A DNA stretch of 64,000 nucleotides from Epithemia pelagica (taxonomy: Eukaryota > Bacillariophyta > Bacillariophyceae > Surirellales > Surirellaceae): contig OX337231.1 in the NCBI GenBank assembly GCA_946965045.2, positions 3,162,001-3,226,000 on the forward strand. The letters run 5' to 3'. The notes beneath the pieces are model-generated. The model saw only the letters and a list, made by a program, of their open reading frames with translations, had not been told where the DNA came from and did not search any database. Every line of letters starts with the position of its first letter. Position 1 is the first letter of the stretch. Below are positions 31,189-41,800 of this stretch, one piece after another. The position numbers were made by a program, and so were the translations under genes.

Positions 31189-32085
31189 ATGGCAATCATG
31201 AGCAGCGGCAAAAAACCATCACGGAAACACCGGAAAGACGATGGAGATAATTCTGAGAAAACAAGCAAGAAGAAACGTTTCCCTTTCCGACTACCGGCCG
31301 AATATGCAACTGATCCAGACCGATTTGAATTTTGGACCGTTCGGGTCCCTGCCGCAATGAACTTGGAGCATATGCAGGGATGTCAAATCAAAAACAAGGA
31401 GGATTGCTATGTCACATCTGATAGTGTTGCATCCACATCGCCGACAAAGTTTGCCCTACATGTTGGAAACGGCGCTGAGAACGAATCTCTTCGCATGATC
31501 ATTCCACGGACACAACTGAATGTGGATGACGATGAGAGTGACGACGACAGCAATGATGAAGAGGACAAGAAAACCCTCATGGTAGCGCTTTCCGAGGGGT
31601 TTACTCGTCACATGAATGTTGTGGAACACCGTGAGACGCGCACCGAACAACAGTTAGCACCCCACCCAGACGAGGCGCCCGATGCTGGGTCCGCTTTACG
31701 ACGAGCGTATACAAGTGTTCCACAGAAAACTGGTCTCAAGCGAAGATGGCAACCATCTGGAGCTTCGTCAATCCCGTCAGACCACTTTTCTAACGCGATA
31801 GCTCAGACAGCAAGGACCTCAATGAACAGGAGAACGACGGATGTCAATATGGATGAACCAAGTGGAGAAAAACAAGAAAATAATTGCAAACAAGAAGCTG
31901 AAACAACGTCAATTGATAAAGTTACGGAGAAACGGAGGCATGGTCGCATTTCTCGCGAAGATCACGCAATCGCTACAGACCGAGAGGCAAAGCGTGCGGC
32001 CAAGAAAGCAAGGAAAGAAGAAAAAAAGGAGAAGAAAGAAGGAAAGAAGGCGAAAAAGGAGAAGAAAGACCAAACGCCGAGCTAG
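31189..32085 (+). CDS. Lysine-rich nuclear-type protein, possibly RPA34-like
   Basis: 298 residues. Basic ends (SSGKKPSRKHRKDD at the start; RAAKKARKEEKKEKKEGKKAKKEKK at the close) flank an acidic stretch (DDDESDDDSNDEEDKK). Residues about 30-75 contain FRLPAEYATDPDRFEFWTVRVPAAMNLEHMQGCQI, which faintly recalls the RNA polymerase I subunit RPA34 family (a tryptophan followed by a VP motif, with a Lys-rich tail). That link is weak. Nuclear or nucleolar location is inferred from composition. It is divergent from UMP synthase and ends 43 bp before the convergent FKBP stop. ATG 31189 and 31198 are both possible. Confidence 0.7.
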   Translation: MAIMSSGKKPSRKHRKDDGDNSEKTSKKKRFPFRLPAEYATDPDRFEFWTVRVPAAMNLEHMQGCQIKNKEDCYVTSDSVASTSPTKFALHVGNGAENESLRMIIPRTQLNVDDDESDDDSNDEEDKKTLMVALSEGFTRHMNVVEHRETRTEQQLAPHPDEAPDAGSALRRAYTSVPQKTGLKRRWQPSGASSIPSDHFSNAIAQTARTSMNRRTTDVNMDEPSGEKQENNCKQEAETTSIDKVTEKRRHGRISREDHAIATDREAKRAAKKARKEEKKEKKEGKKAKKEKKDQTPS

Positions 32086-32128
32086 TGCTTTAGAAACCGC
32101 AAATCCATCTTGTCGATTCTGACTTTGT

Positions 32129-32614
32129 TTAGCCTAGAATTGCAAGTAGCTCTACATCAAAGTAGAGAGTCGCTCCGGGAGGAATGACTCCACCGGCACC
32201 CCTGTTGCCATATCCAAGCGACGGCGGAATAATGACCTTGCGTCGTTCCCCAATCTGCATTGTGGAAAAGCATTCGTCCCAGCCAGGAATGACCCGACCC
32301 TGACCGAGGCGGAAAGTAAAGGGTACTTGGCGGTCACGAGAACTATCAAACTTCCTGCTTGAATCAAAATTCTCCAACCATCCAGTGTAGTGAGTCTCAA
32401 TCATCTGATTCTTTTGGGGGACGTTTCCGTGACCTTTTTGGGTGACCATGTACTTAAGACCGGAACTAGTTGTGATATATTCATCGGATTTCACTTGGGG
32501 TATGCAAGTCAACAACGCCGAAATCGCAAGAACAGATTGACTCAAGAAGGGTCGAATCGTTAGGATATCCTTAATGGCAGCACCTGCAAAGAGAAAGAAC
32601 AAGGAAAACTTCAT
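32129..32614 (-). CDS. FKBP-type peptidyl-prolyl isomerase, secretory signal (copy 1)
   Basis: 161 residues. The N-terminus (MKFSLFFLFAGA, then FLSQSVLAISALLTCIPQVKS) is hydrophobic and points to the ER or plastid route. The FKBP domain covers about 52-161: HYTGWLENFDSSRKFDSSRDR, PFTFRLGQGRVIPGWDE, LGYGNRGAGGVIPPGATLYFDVELL. The ligand pocket residues (Y, F-D, R, F, V-I, W, Y, F) are kept, so an active isomerase is likely. It is a tandem paralogue of the gene at 33120-33671 on the same strand. ATG 32614 matches the start of that paralogue (MKLFSSLF). A pyrimidine tract followed by TTTGCAG|G just after this start could act as a splice acceptor, leaving some doubt about the N-terminus. Confidence 0.87.
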   Translation of the reverse strand: MKFSLFFLFAGAAIKDILTIRPFLSQSVLAISALLTCIPQVKSDEYITTSSGLKYMVTQKGHGNVPQKNQMIETHYTGWLENFDSSRKFDSSRDRQVPFTFRLGQGRVIPGWDECFSTMQIGERRKVIIPPSLGYGNRGAGGVIPPGATLYFDVELLAILG

Positions 32615-33119
32615 GTTTGGAAATGAAAATGGTCTTTCCAATGTTTTGAATTTTTCATCGACGCTATCATCGGTGGAACCATGTGGGCGAGGTTCGTGGG
32701 TGAAAAGAGATAACCAAAAGATCCTCGCCGCAAAAAGATACACCACGCCACCGATTCGCTTTCAGCTTCCCCGAAAGAAATTGTGGCCACGTATCGGTCG
32801 CGGATAAGACCATGCACTACCAAAGCTACCAATTACCAATCCTAGCCATATCTACTCAGACAGAAAGTACTGTCTACTCCTACCTAGGAAGACGATACTT
32901 TTCGGGGAAGCAAGAGAATGAACATATTTTGCGAATATATACACGCCATTTCTATTACATTTCCAGGAGGAAAGCAAGATAAGAGATAAGAGTAACACTA
33001 TGAGTAGGAATACGTAGAACTACTACAAATAAAATGTGAAACAGGAGTAACAGAAATACCCCGTAGGTAGTTACGGCCTCCGGAAACCCCTGTTACAAAC
33101 AGCCTGTCGAATTCAATCA
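32615..33119. other. Intergenic region between tandem FKBP genes
   Basis: 505 bases. No gene is seen. Short repeats of the form ctactcctac and gtaggaatacgtag are frequent around 32865-33025. Confidence 0.45.
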
Positions 33120-33671
33120 TTAAAGAATGCTGAGCAGTTCGACGTCAAAGTACAGCGTGGCACCAGGGGGGATAATTCCTCCAGCACCTCGGTCACCATA
33201 GGCAAGTCGCGGAGGTAAAATAATCTGGCGTCTCTCCCCAACCTTCATTGTCGAGAAGCTTTCGTCCCAGCCACGAATGACGCGACCCGCACCGACGGGG
33301 AAAGTGAAAGGGCGATTGCGATCACGGGAACTATCAAACTTCTTGGGTGAATCAAAACCATCCAACCAGCCAGTGTAGTGAGCCTTCACTGTCTGCCCTT
33401 GTTCGGGAATGGCTCCTGTACCTTCTTTAATGACTTTGTACTTCATGCCAGAATCTGTTGTGATGAATCCATCGTCTTCTTCCGTGTCATCACTATGGGC
33501 AACAAGAGGGGTGGATGCTACCCCGAAAGTTGTGGCAACGGTGGCAAGCGATTGGCCAAAGAAGGCTCGACGATGACTGGCATGGTTCTTTCCAGAAACA
33601 GAGTAGGCATTAGCGGCTTGGTACGAAGCCGTCGCAAAGACAAAATAGAATAGGGAAGAAAAGAGCTTCAT
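33120..33671 (-). CDS. FKBP-type peptidyl-prolyl isomerase, probable thylakoid-lumen form (copy 2)
   Basis: 183 residues. A signal peptide ends ATASYQAANAYS, an ASAF-like plastid site. It is followed by a twin-arginine segment (SHRRAFFGQSLATVATTFGVASTPLVAHS), typical of Tat-dependent lumen proteins. The FKBP domain (about 72-183) has HYTGWLDGFDSPKKFDSSRDR, PFTFPVGAGRVIRGWDE, LAYGDRGAGGIIPPGATLYFDVELL, with all pocket residues kept. Plants have many lumenal FKBPs that help assemble photosystems; such a role is inferred. ATG 33671 is well placed. The promoter is shared with the divergent RRM gene and carries a cgtactcgtacgtacg motif. Confidence 0.9.
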   Translation of the reverse strand: MKLFSSLFYFVFATASYQAANAYSVSGKNHASHRRAFFGQSLATVATTFGVASTPLVAHSDDTEEDDGFITTDSGMKYKVIKEGTGAIPEQGQTVKAHYTGWLDGFDSPKKFDSSRDRNRPFTFPVGAGRVIRGWDESFSTMKVGERRQIILPPRLAYGDRGAGGIIPPGATLYFDVELLSIL

Positions 33672-33773
33672 GGTGACAAACCAGGATATTGCCGATCCAA
33701 AGAAAACAGATCCACTGTGGATATTTTTTCGAGGTGTGTGGGTGTGGATGCCCAGTTGGGAGATTGATGGGTG

Positions 33774-33789
33774 CGTACTCGTACGTACG
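33774..33789. promoter_or_regulatory. cgtactcgtacgtacg motif in a divergent promoter
   Basis: Sixteen bases identical to part of the 20-bp palindrome at 57294-57313, which also lies upstream of divergent genes. It sits between the FKBP copy 2 and RRM starts. A role as a transcription-factor site is inference. Confidence 0.45.
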
Positions 33790-33929
33790 GGCATTTGCCA
33801 TCCTTCTACATACGCCCCATAGATCCACCCCCAAATTTTGTTCCCCGGACCCCGGACCCCGGAGATCTATTGGTCCCTGTTCCTAGTCCCACTCCCACCG
33901 CTCATCCTCGCTCGCTTTACGCATCTTCT

Positions 33930-35532
33930 ATGGCAAATGGCAACAAACTTTGCAAAACGAAGATGGAAAGTGGATTTGGGCTGGGATACTATGAAGACTG
34001 TAGAACAGGACAAAAAGATGCCGCGATTCAAGAGAAAAGCTTTAGTAACGAATCCAGTGCTGTGGACAACATTGAGGATTACATGAATAAGTACTTGCAA
34101 CAGTGTCTACAATACCATGAAGATCAAGAAGCGCTTCGGCAATCCCAGCTTCCTCAGACGTTGCCTGGAATGGCAGAAAAAGCAAAGAAATCTGTATCCA
34201 AAGAATTTCTCTTCCCAACGAATGATGGAAAATCAACGGCCCGTTTTATCTCAGGTGGAGTTGTCGTTTTAGAGCCCAGAGATGGCGAACAACGCGGATC
34301 CGGGAGTTCGACACAACGTCCACTTGAAAGAGCCCCAGACGCCCCTGGATCACCGTCTGAAATGTCTAAAATGCATTCTTCTTCACCACCCTCTCAAATC
34401 GCTGAAACTTCAGCTGAGGCCTCTTCTCGTATGGAATCCTTGGTCGTGGAAGGTCGGCGACGTGCCCAAGAAATTTTGCTTCGTTTTCAACAACAACAAG
34501 AGCAGTTGTTGTTCAACCAACCCTTAGTTTCACCATCGACCCAGAATCAAGATATAAGGGTGAAATTCCCGGTTCATCAGGTGCTGATGGAACCTCCTGA
34601 ACCATCAGTTTTTCTTGAGCAACGTCGTCGTGGAATGCATCGTGAGATACTGATCCGGAAACGAGCCATGTTGAAGAACTTGGAATTTGTAGAGGAGAAG
34701 ACACGAAAACGATCTTTGGAGTTGGAGGAGCACATTGCAAAAGCTAGAAAACAAGAGGAAGAAGCGAAAGCACAATATGAAGCGGCCGCTCGACGCCGGA
34801 AGGAGCGGATCAACGAGACATTGTCGACACAAGCTGGGCTTGGGACCAAGAAACGCAAGAAGGCTGAGCGCATTAAGGAGAAAGAGGGACACGTTCCAGT
34901 GCAAAGTTCCAGTGATCACCCTAGCACGGTTGCCGTATACATATCCGGGCTCCCGCCGGATGGGTCGTTGACCAGCGAAGTCGTCACGGAACTATTTGGA
35001 TCTTATGGGAGAATAAAAAAGGTGCACTTCTACGTGAACAAGAAAACTGGTCAAGCCAAAGGCGACGGTCTTGTGATCTATTACGTAGAAAGTGGAGGTC
35101 CCATAGAGTCTACCTTGATTGAAACAGTTTGTTCGCAGGTAAGTACGTTTGCTCTGTTGATCGACAAACGATAAACGGTTGAGAGCGGTTGGTTGTCTGG
35201 CCCATCACATAGGAATGGTGTGCTGAATCGATATACAACGGGTAGGTGGATTTTCTCACGTGGCTTAAATCATCCGGAAATTGTTTGATTGATATCTGGG
35301 ACGGCTATAGATGAATGGAGCAGTGCTGCCGGGTGGCTCGAAGCTAATGGTTGAGCCTTCTTGTTCTAATAAAAAATCGATGAGCACAAAGCTGCTTGGA
35401 CCGAAACCCAATTCAGATAATCGACATACGCCAATGGCTAAACCAAATTCAGATAATCAACCTACTCCAATAGAGGAACATGGAGAGGGCAACGGAGACG
35501 ATGAACTGGATGACTTTTTTGCCTCACTATAA
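33930..35532 (+). CDS. RRM RNA-binding protein with coiled coil, two exons
   Basis: Join 33930..35138 and 35311..35532, 476 residues. The 172-bp intron (CAG|GTAAGT to GGCTATAG|ATG) falls inside the RRM, joining ETVCSQ to MNGAVLPGGSKLMVEPS. A Glu/Arg/Lys-rich coiled coil lies at about 235-315. The RRM at about 335-425 shows VAVYISGLPPDGSLTSEVVTELFGSYGRIKKVHFYV and TGQAKGDGLVIYY as RNP2/RNP1-like strands. The layout recalls Tat-SF1/CUS2-type splicing factors, but only one RRM is visible, so the function is given only as RNA binding. The C-terminus is acidic (GDDELDDFFASL). ATG 33930 is used because the upstream frame begins with GTG. Confidence 0.83.
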
Positions 35533-35829
35533 TGATACGCATTCATACGAGTGATAAAGGTAAAGGGACACTCTGGCGGAGAGCTATGAGGGGATTGGGT
35601 AAGTTGTCATTCTTGTGAAATTGGATTTCCGTTTGTCTACAGGATTGCTTGAAATGGGAAGTGGATGATCGAACCCAGTTCAACTTGTCCTCTGCTCTGC
35701 ACGCTTCTCTTCTCTGTATGGATATGCGAATTACGCTGTGCTGGAATGCCTCATGGAGGGCAGCTCATAAGTATCGCGGAGATGTCCTCAAAGTTTCACT
35801 TCTCCGTTGACTACATATGTGGTGCCCCT

Positions 35830-37650
35830 TTAAATGTCTGCATGTCTGGAATCGCTCTCCTCCCCGTCATCTATGTCAGATAGCAGTGACTCAAGTTCCA
35901 CGTCCCCTTCACTGTCATCCAGTGTTATTGCTTGTTTCGTAACCGACATCGACAAGAGCCCTCCCAATCCTTTCGTAGCCGATGCAGATGGCGACGAAGC
36001 CTTTGCAACGTGTTTCCGTACTCGCTCATCAGAGTGACTAGCCGACCGTTTATTATCCAGTTCGTGAACATACTCGTTGAAGTCGTCCTCGGGATCTGGC
36101 AATGCTTCTGTTGCGTGATAGGCTGCAACCACGAGAAGTCCCGCTAACAGATATGGCCATCCAGGCAATGCTGTGTTCTCCGAGAGCGTCATGAGGCTGC
36201 CAAATACAAGCGGTCCAAGGCCTTCGGTCAAGGCTTTGATACCGTTCACGGCCCCCAAGGCTTCACCAACCGCATCGGGTTCAACGCTTCCACTTACCAA
36301 GCTCGATAGACTCGGATAAACCAAATTTCCAAGAAGAGAAAAAAATGCGCAAACAAATAAATGCCAAGGTTCAAAGGCGAAACCGAGCACAACACACTGA
36401 AGGGCAAACGACAGAAGACCGATCTTCATGGACTGCTTTTCGCCGAAGATTGGGACCATAATTCGAACAAGTACGGCTTCAGCCACCATGGTACATAGTC
36501 CCAGAGCCGACATTAGTTCTCCGAGCCGTTCCGGCCCAAGATGGAATCTCTTGACGGCGTAAACCGAGAAGGTAGATATCACTGCCCACAAACCTGTGTA
36601 GTACAGGAAAGCAACCTTCGAAACCTTTCTCAGGAATGGATCAATTGCAATGAGGCGTATTGTGTCAATGGGATTCCAGGATATTCTGTGTTCCCCGATG
36701 CTCCCATGGTCGGCTGCCTGGGTCTGTGGAGGCCTCGACTCAAGAAGGATGAAATAAATGTACAACAGGTCAACGATTGCAAGGATAAAAGATCCAACAA
36801 AGACATCCTTCTTGTGAGATCGTGCGAGATAACCACCAGCAATAGGACCCACTGTGAAACTAAGGCCGAAGGTTGCAAGTGCCAAACCATACGCGGAGAC
36901 TCGTTCTTCCTGTTGTCGAACTGTATCAGATATATAAGCAAAGACAAGGGTAAATGTCGAAGAGAAGATGCCAGAAAGGGAAAGAAGTACGATGAAGATG
37001 GGAATAGCACGATGACCAAGCACTTCTTGGAACGAAACAGATTCATCCTCGTTGCTGGTGGATGACGACCTTCCAGAGCCCCAAATGGCAGGCCAAAATC
37101 CACCAGAGTCAGCATCGTCAGGTTCAAGACCGGTCGAATCAGCGGATACTTCTTTCACGAAGAAGCCTCCCTCATCGCCAGAGCCCGTGGTTGGTGTGAC
37201 TTCCCAAGAGAAGAATGCTAGTGAGCAAACTGGCGCACAAGTTCCCATGACGGTGATGAAAAGACAGACTCTCCTTCCTATCACATCAGATAACTTTCCA
37301 AATAATGGGCATGCTATAAAAGCTAACAACCCTCGTACGCAATCGGCAATTCCCATTACCACGTAAACAGAATCTCCATACCGATCCACTAACATGGAAG
37401 GGAGAGCCGCTCGTGTCAAAGCGAGTGCGAGAAATTCCAAAAGAAGAACAGGAAGAACGTAGAGGTGTTGCCATCGGTTATCTCTGTCATCTTCATCATC
37501 ACCATGCCTATCAATGTGATTCTTTCCCACAATGCCAGTGGAATGAAAAGGTCGGGAAGGATGTTCCGAGAACTCGCCCAGGGTGGTCCGTGGTTTTGCG
37601 GCGCCATTAGAGTTCACTGATCCAAGTGCACTTCTGAATGACAGTGACAT
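35830..37650 (-). CDS. Major facilitator superfamily transporter
   Basis: 606 residues. About 70 hydrophilic residues precede the first membrane helix (YVLPVLLLEFLALALT). The MFS motif A, GKLSDVIGRRVCL, follows helix 2. A long acidic loop (about residues 165-205) separates helices 3-4 from the next group; about twelve hydrophobic segments are visible in all. The C-terminal tail is charged and Ser/Asp-rich (EGDVELESLLSDIDDGEESD). Overall it resembles the tetracycline-resistance/MFSD14 branch of eukaryotic MFS proteins; substrate and membrane are unknown. ATG 37650 is used, the codon before being TTG. Confidence 0.88.
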   Translation of the reverse strand: MSLSFRSALGSVNSNGAAKPRTTLGEFSEHPSRPFHSTGIVGKNHIDRHGDDEDDRDNRWQHLYVLPVLLLEFLALALTRAALPSMLVDRYGDSVYVVMGIADCVRGLLAFIACPLFGKLSDVIGRRVCLFITVMGTCAPVCSLAFFSWEVTPTTGSGDEGGFFVKEVSADSTGLEPDDADSGGFWPAIWGSGRSSSTSNEDESVSFQEVLGHRAIPIFIVLLSLSGIFSSTFTLVFAYISDTVRQQEERVSAYGLALATFGLSFTVGPIAGGYLARSHKKDVFVGSFILAIVDLLYIYFILLESRPPQTQAADHGSIGEHRISWNPIDTIRLIAIDPFLRKVSKVAFLYYTGLWAVISTFSVYAVKRFHLGPERLGELMSALGLCTMVAEAVLVRIMVPIFGEKQSMKIGLLSFALQCVVLGFAFEPWHLFVCAFFSLLGNLVYPSLSSLVSGSVEPDAVGEALGAVNGIKALTEGLGPLVFGSLMTLSENTALPGWPYLLAGLLVVAAYHATEALPDPEDDFNEYVHELDNKRSASHSDERVRKHVAKASSPSASATKGLGGLLSMSVTKQAITLDDSEGDVELESLLSDIDDGEESDSRHADI

Positions 37651-38033
37651 AGTGACCAAGCATATTCTGAGATTAATGGTAATGCTCTATGTTCGTCGCT
37701 TTAATCCGATTCTTCATCAATCAAGGTCTTCATCAAAAAACAAATAATACGGTCACACTCAGAAAATGTTGTATGGTTTCGACGCGACTGATACGGGACT
37801 GATGACAGCTGATGAGCACACAATAGACTACAATATGCTTGCTATGGCCATGCGCAAGTAAAGGTACTCTTAGCTAGAGGAGTGCAAGTAGACGACACAA
37901 TCCACTCCCTCCTATTGAGCAAATAGCAGAATGGCAACCTTTCCCGTGGATTTTTGCTAAGGGAAAAGACAACGAGCTTTCTACCGGCCACAGACTATCG
38001 ATGTATACAGAATATTATTCTTTTTAGAACTAT
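37651..38033. other. Intergenic region between MFS transporter and eL35
   Basis: 383 bases with no gene. The hairpin-like gtactcttagctagaggagt motif lies at 37864-37883, related to 19602-19623. The MFS promoter must be here. Confidence 0.45.
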
Positions 38034-38399
38034 TTAGGCTTTGACACAGAATTTCACTCGAGGAAAGGCTGCCTCCTTACGTCTCTGTTTGTGTGTTTTC
38101 TTTGATTTTTGTTCTTTCGTCAATGCTCGTCGAATAGCACGCGTTTTCTTCATTCGCAAGTCCTTTGGCAGATATTTGGCTTTCGACATGGCTTTTCGGA
38201 TTCCTTCCTTTTGTTGTTGATTGTGTACAGTCAACACACGGGCAATTGACTTTCGAACACCTTTAATTTTCGAAACCTTTGCCGCCGTCCCATCAGTGAC
38301 TTTTGCCACATGTAGACTCGCAAGCTCCTTTCGAAGATCAGTCAGATTCTTAAGGAGGTCCTCCTTTGTCATACTACGAAGCTCATGAGTTTTCACCAT
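38034..38399 (-). CDS. RPL35: 60S ribosomal protein L35 (uL29)
   Basis: 121 residues, the usual length for eukaryotic L35, a component near the peptide exit tunnel. Typical stretches are MVKTHELRSMTKEDLLKNL, ELASLHVAKVTDG, KVSKIKGVRKSIARVLTV and YLPKDLRMKKTRAIRRALTKEQ. ATG 38399 gives the family N-terminus. Immediately upstream the sequence tttgtttacag looks like a splice acceptor, so a 5' untranslated intron is likely. The retrotransposon at 38716 lies about 300 bp upstream. Confidence 0.95.
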   Translation of the reverse strand: MVKTHELRSMTKEDLLKNLTDLRKELASLHVAKVTDGTAAKVSKIKGVRKSIARVLTVHNQQQKEGIRKAMSKAKYLPKDLRMKKTRAIRRALTKEQKSKKTHKQRRKEAAFPRVKFCVKA

Positions 38400-38413
38400 G
38401 ATGGAAAATGTTT

Positions 38414-38507
38414 CTGTAAACAAAAATTCATATGAGATTCAAGAGGGTAATACCGATAATGAGATCTCCTTCCAATATGATTCACCTCTTCCCAATGATC
38501 GACTTAC
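38414..38507 (-). other. Probable intron in the 5' untranslated region of RPL35
   Basis: Donor ATT|GTAAGTC at 38507 and acceptor TTTACAG ending at 38414, 94 bp, both close to consensus and of the size of other introns here. It lies 14 bp before the start codon. Inferred from splice signals only. Confidence 0.55.
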
Positions 38508-38706
38508 AATGTAATCTCTAACAAGGATCTAACGGGCTTGATCAACGCTGCTTGAGAAGATGGTCGGGTCGCAACTTCTCCAGCGAAGGAGAATTACTCT
38601 TAGTAAGACGGTAAGAAGTTTTCGTACTTACGAAAGCAGACGGCTTTCGAGCGATCCTTGAGCGTCAGTTACGCGACTGCATTTCTCTTCTTGTGTTTAC
38701 AACACA

Positions 38707-38715
38707 AGATTCGCT
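38707..38715 (+). repeat. Left copy of 9-bp target-site duplication (agattcgct)
   Basis: Identical to 45947-45955. It directly precedes a run of 16 A that begins the retrotransposon. Confidence 0.65.
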
Positions 38716-38833
38716 AAAAAAAAAAAAAAAAGAAAGCAACGAAATAGTGAAGTGAAGTACATCGAGGACGATAACACCAAAGACAGCCGCAATCCGATCC
38801 CTCGGCACGAATAGTCACCGCAAGAAAAGGGGT

Positions 38834-41800
38834 ATGCTGCCAGAGGAGCAGGACGCGGACCCGCCATGGGCCATGCCGGCTAATAACACGTTTCCCATGG
38901 CCGAAGCACGACCCAACCACCAACCAAAAACCGATCCACCCCCGCCTATCGGTTGGAAACACATACAACGCACGGCGGCCCCAACATGGACCATGGAATC
39001 CCTCCATGGTCTCAGAAAACACAAACCAAATCAACACCATCGACCCCGACATCTCATCGCCCGTCACCATGGTACAACCCAGAAACCAGCGATAACCAAA
39101 AACACCGAACCCAACGGACACAACAACACGGCGCAACTGCTACGGAGTAGCAACACCAATCCCCCAACAAGCCAGCAAACTACAAACCCAACAGAGCAAA
39201 TGACCGGGCCGAAAAAGACGATGACTCCGCAAGACCACGGGCCCACAACAACAACAAGCGACAGGCACGAAACAGGGCACGACGACCCAAGCCACGCCGA
39301 CAACACTCAAAGCCACCAACCACTCCCCCGCAAAAGCATTCGTACACCAGCAACGACAACACAAGAGTCGATGACCCAACCGACCGCCACCAACCAAACA
39401 GACACAAGCAGGGCACGCACCAGGCACCAGACCAGCTGCCTGCCGCCACCAAAAGGAGTCATCCGGCAACTGGAACAAGCCTTGCAAAGGGTCACAGCTG
39501 CAATGAAAATGACCCTGCCACCACCAAACCGAACGACCAGGCATTCTCACAAAACCAGTGAAAACTCCGATTTTCACCCGCAGCCCAGACCGGAAGCAAT
39601 AGCAAACCAGACCAAACACCACCCGCCAACGATGCAAGTCCACTCCAAGCCCTCTGCAGGCCGCCGCCCGAACCGTTCGGCCAACACGACGGCCCTCGGC
39701 CCAATTCCCCTTGTCGCGACAAAACTGCCCAACAACATCACCGCCATCACCCCCGACCGCCCCAACAAAAACAAAGAAAACCAAAAAACCAACAAAAACA
39801 ACACCGAGAACAAGAGTACCACCACCCACAACACCGACGAAAACACCCAAACCAACCAGAACCATTACGAAACCCTGGACAACAAACAGGAACAGGAGAA
39901 CAACGTCCACAACAACAAAGAGACCCAGCCCACCACCAACAAAACAAACAACCACAACGACGCCGCCGACTCGGACGACGAAAACCCACCGAACAACAAC
40001 GACCAAGGAACACCACGGGCCAACCCGTACCTTCAACCGAGGGGCGAAACGAAACGTCCGCCGTCGCCCGAACCGAAAACACTTATTCATCTACACGTGG
40101 CGATCAACCATCACCCCAACCCACAAGTCGAGTCAACTCTCCCACGGCTCACCGAACAAGCCTTAAAGACGCATTTCAATGAAGTCTTTTTCCACCACAG
40201 CAAACGAGAAGAGCCCATGTGGCTCCAAGTCCATTCGGTCGATTTCTTGGAGACCAAGCAGTCGGGCACACGATCTTTTCGCCACAACAACCAACACGGG
40301 TCACACAAGGGAGGAGGGCACACCTCCACGTTCCACGTAACCCTCTCACCAGCACCTGCCAACGACGTTTTCGATTCAGAGATTTTCATCGAACAAGGAC
40401 TCCGATTCGTGCTACAAATGTGGCACAAACACCACAACGACGACTTTGTGTACGACGAATTCGATTCACAGACGATCCTACCTCCCGGAACGAAACAATC
40501 GAACCCGACAATCAATCCTCGCTTCGACCAGATCAACGTGTACCACCCAGCCTGCAACAACAGGAAGAGTGACACGTTCGGAATCATCGTCGGTGTGCCC
40601 GCCCAGACAATCAAACATCGCCGGGCGGCACTGGATCTCACGTCCGACATCCAGAACACCCTCACCCCTCATCTCCCTAGGAAGTTACACTACATGGACT
40701 TCTTCAACCACATCGGCTGCCGTACGGGGACATTTAGCGGCGAGCTCAAGAACAAACAAAAAGGACAGGTTCCTGCCATCTACGTCACGGCATCAACAAG
40801 AAACAACTTCGAAGCATTGCTTCGAAGCTACAACGCCTACATGGCCGCAAATCGCAACTCCGAAATGAAATGGAACAACAACAACATTCAGCTGATTCCC
40901 ATGCCAACCAGTCAACCCAATCGGACAGCAACACTGGAAGCAATCAAGGACATCGACCAATTTTTTAGTGCGTGCGTACGCATCAAGCTCAAACCAATCA
41001 ACCCGGAAGCGACCGATGGAGATTGGAAACAACTTCGCCAACTACGCGAATTCGTCGCCGTATTCCCGGAATACAACAACGAGGACCCAGATGCGCAATA
41101 CTACACCCTATACCTGCGCAAGACCCCTGACACACACATGCTCACCACCAACACCATCCGCCAGTTCACAGACTTCCCGGCCAACATCCTTCTCCCCACC
41201 CTGGCGGCCGTGACCGCGTCACCTCCGAGACAACCTACAAACAACCAAGACTCGACAACTCCGACCTCTTCCAGCCACACCAACCGACTCGTCGCCTTTA
41301 CCAACCGTCTTCTCAGGCGCAAACACAACAACCTAGACGACACACCAGCCGACGAAACACCTGCCACGACAGAGGACAACGGACCCGAGACGCCGAACAG
41401 GCACAACCATTCAAGCAATCAGCCAAACAAACGGAGTGCAGCCGCCATGCAACCAACAGAGGACGACGACAAAGACCCATACGACGACGGCACAGATTGG
41501 ACAACAGTGGCAGCGAAAGCCCACCACATTCAGAACCAAAACAACGAGGTCGACGACCGAAAACCATCAGCCAAACGGAACCAATTCGCCCCGCTGGCCG
41601 AACAACAAGACGACCAAACAGCTAACGACGACATGATGGACACGGAAGAGTCCGACGACCACTCACGTGCCCTCATCGGAAGCGACGACAACGGAGACAA
41701 CCATGCACAAGACGACCATGAGTTTTCAGCCACCACCATGCAAGAAATTGAGCTCATATTCAAATATGTGGCGGCCAACAACCCCTCACGCATCGACGAA

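Noticed and set aside
39140-40090. 316-codon minus-strand ORF
   Set aside because: It lies opposite retrotransposon ORF1, whose A+C bias leaves few stops on the other strand; it is all Val/Gly/Leu/Phe with no family features.
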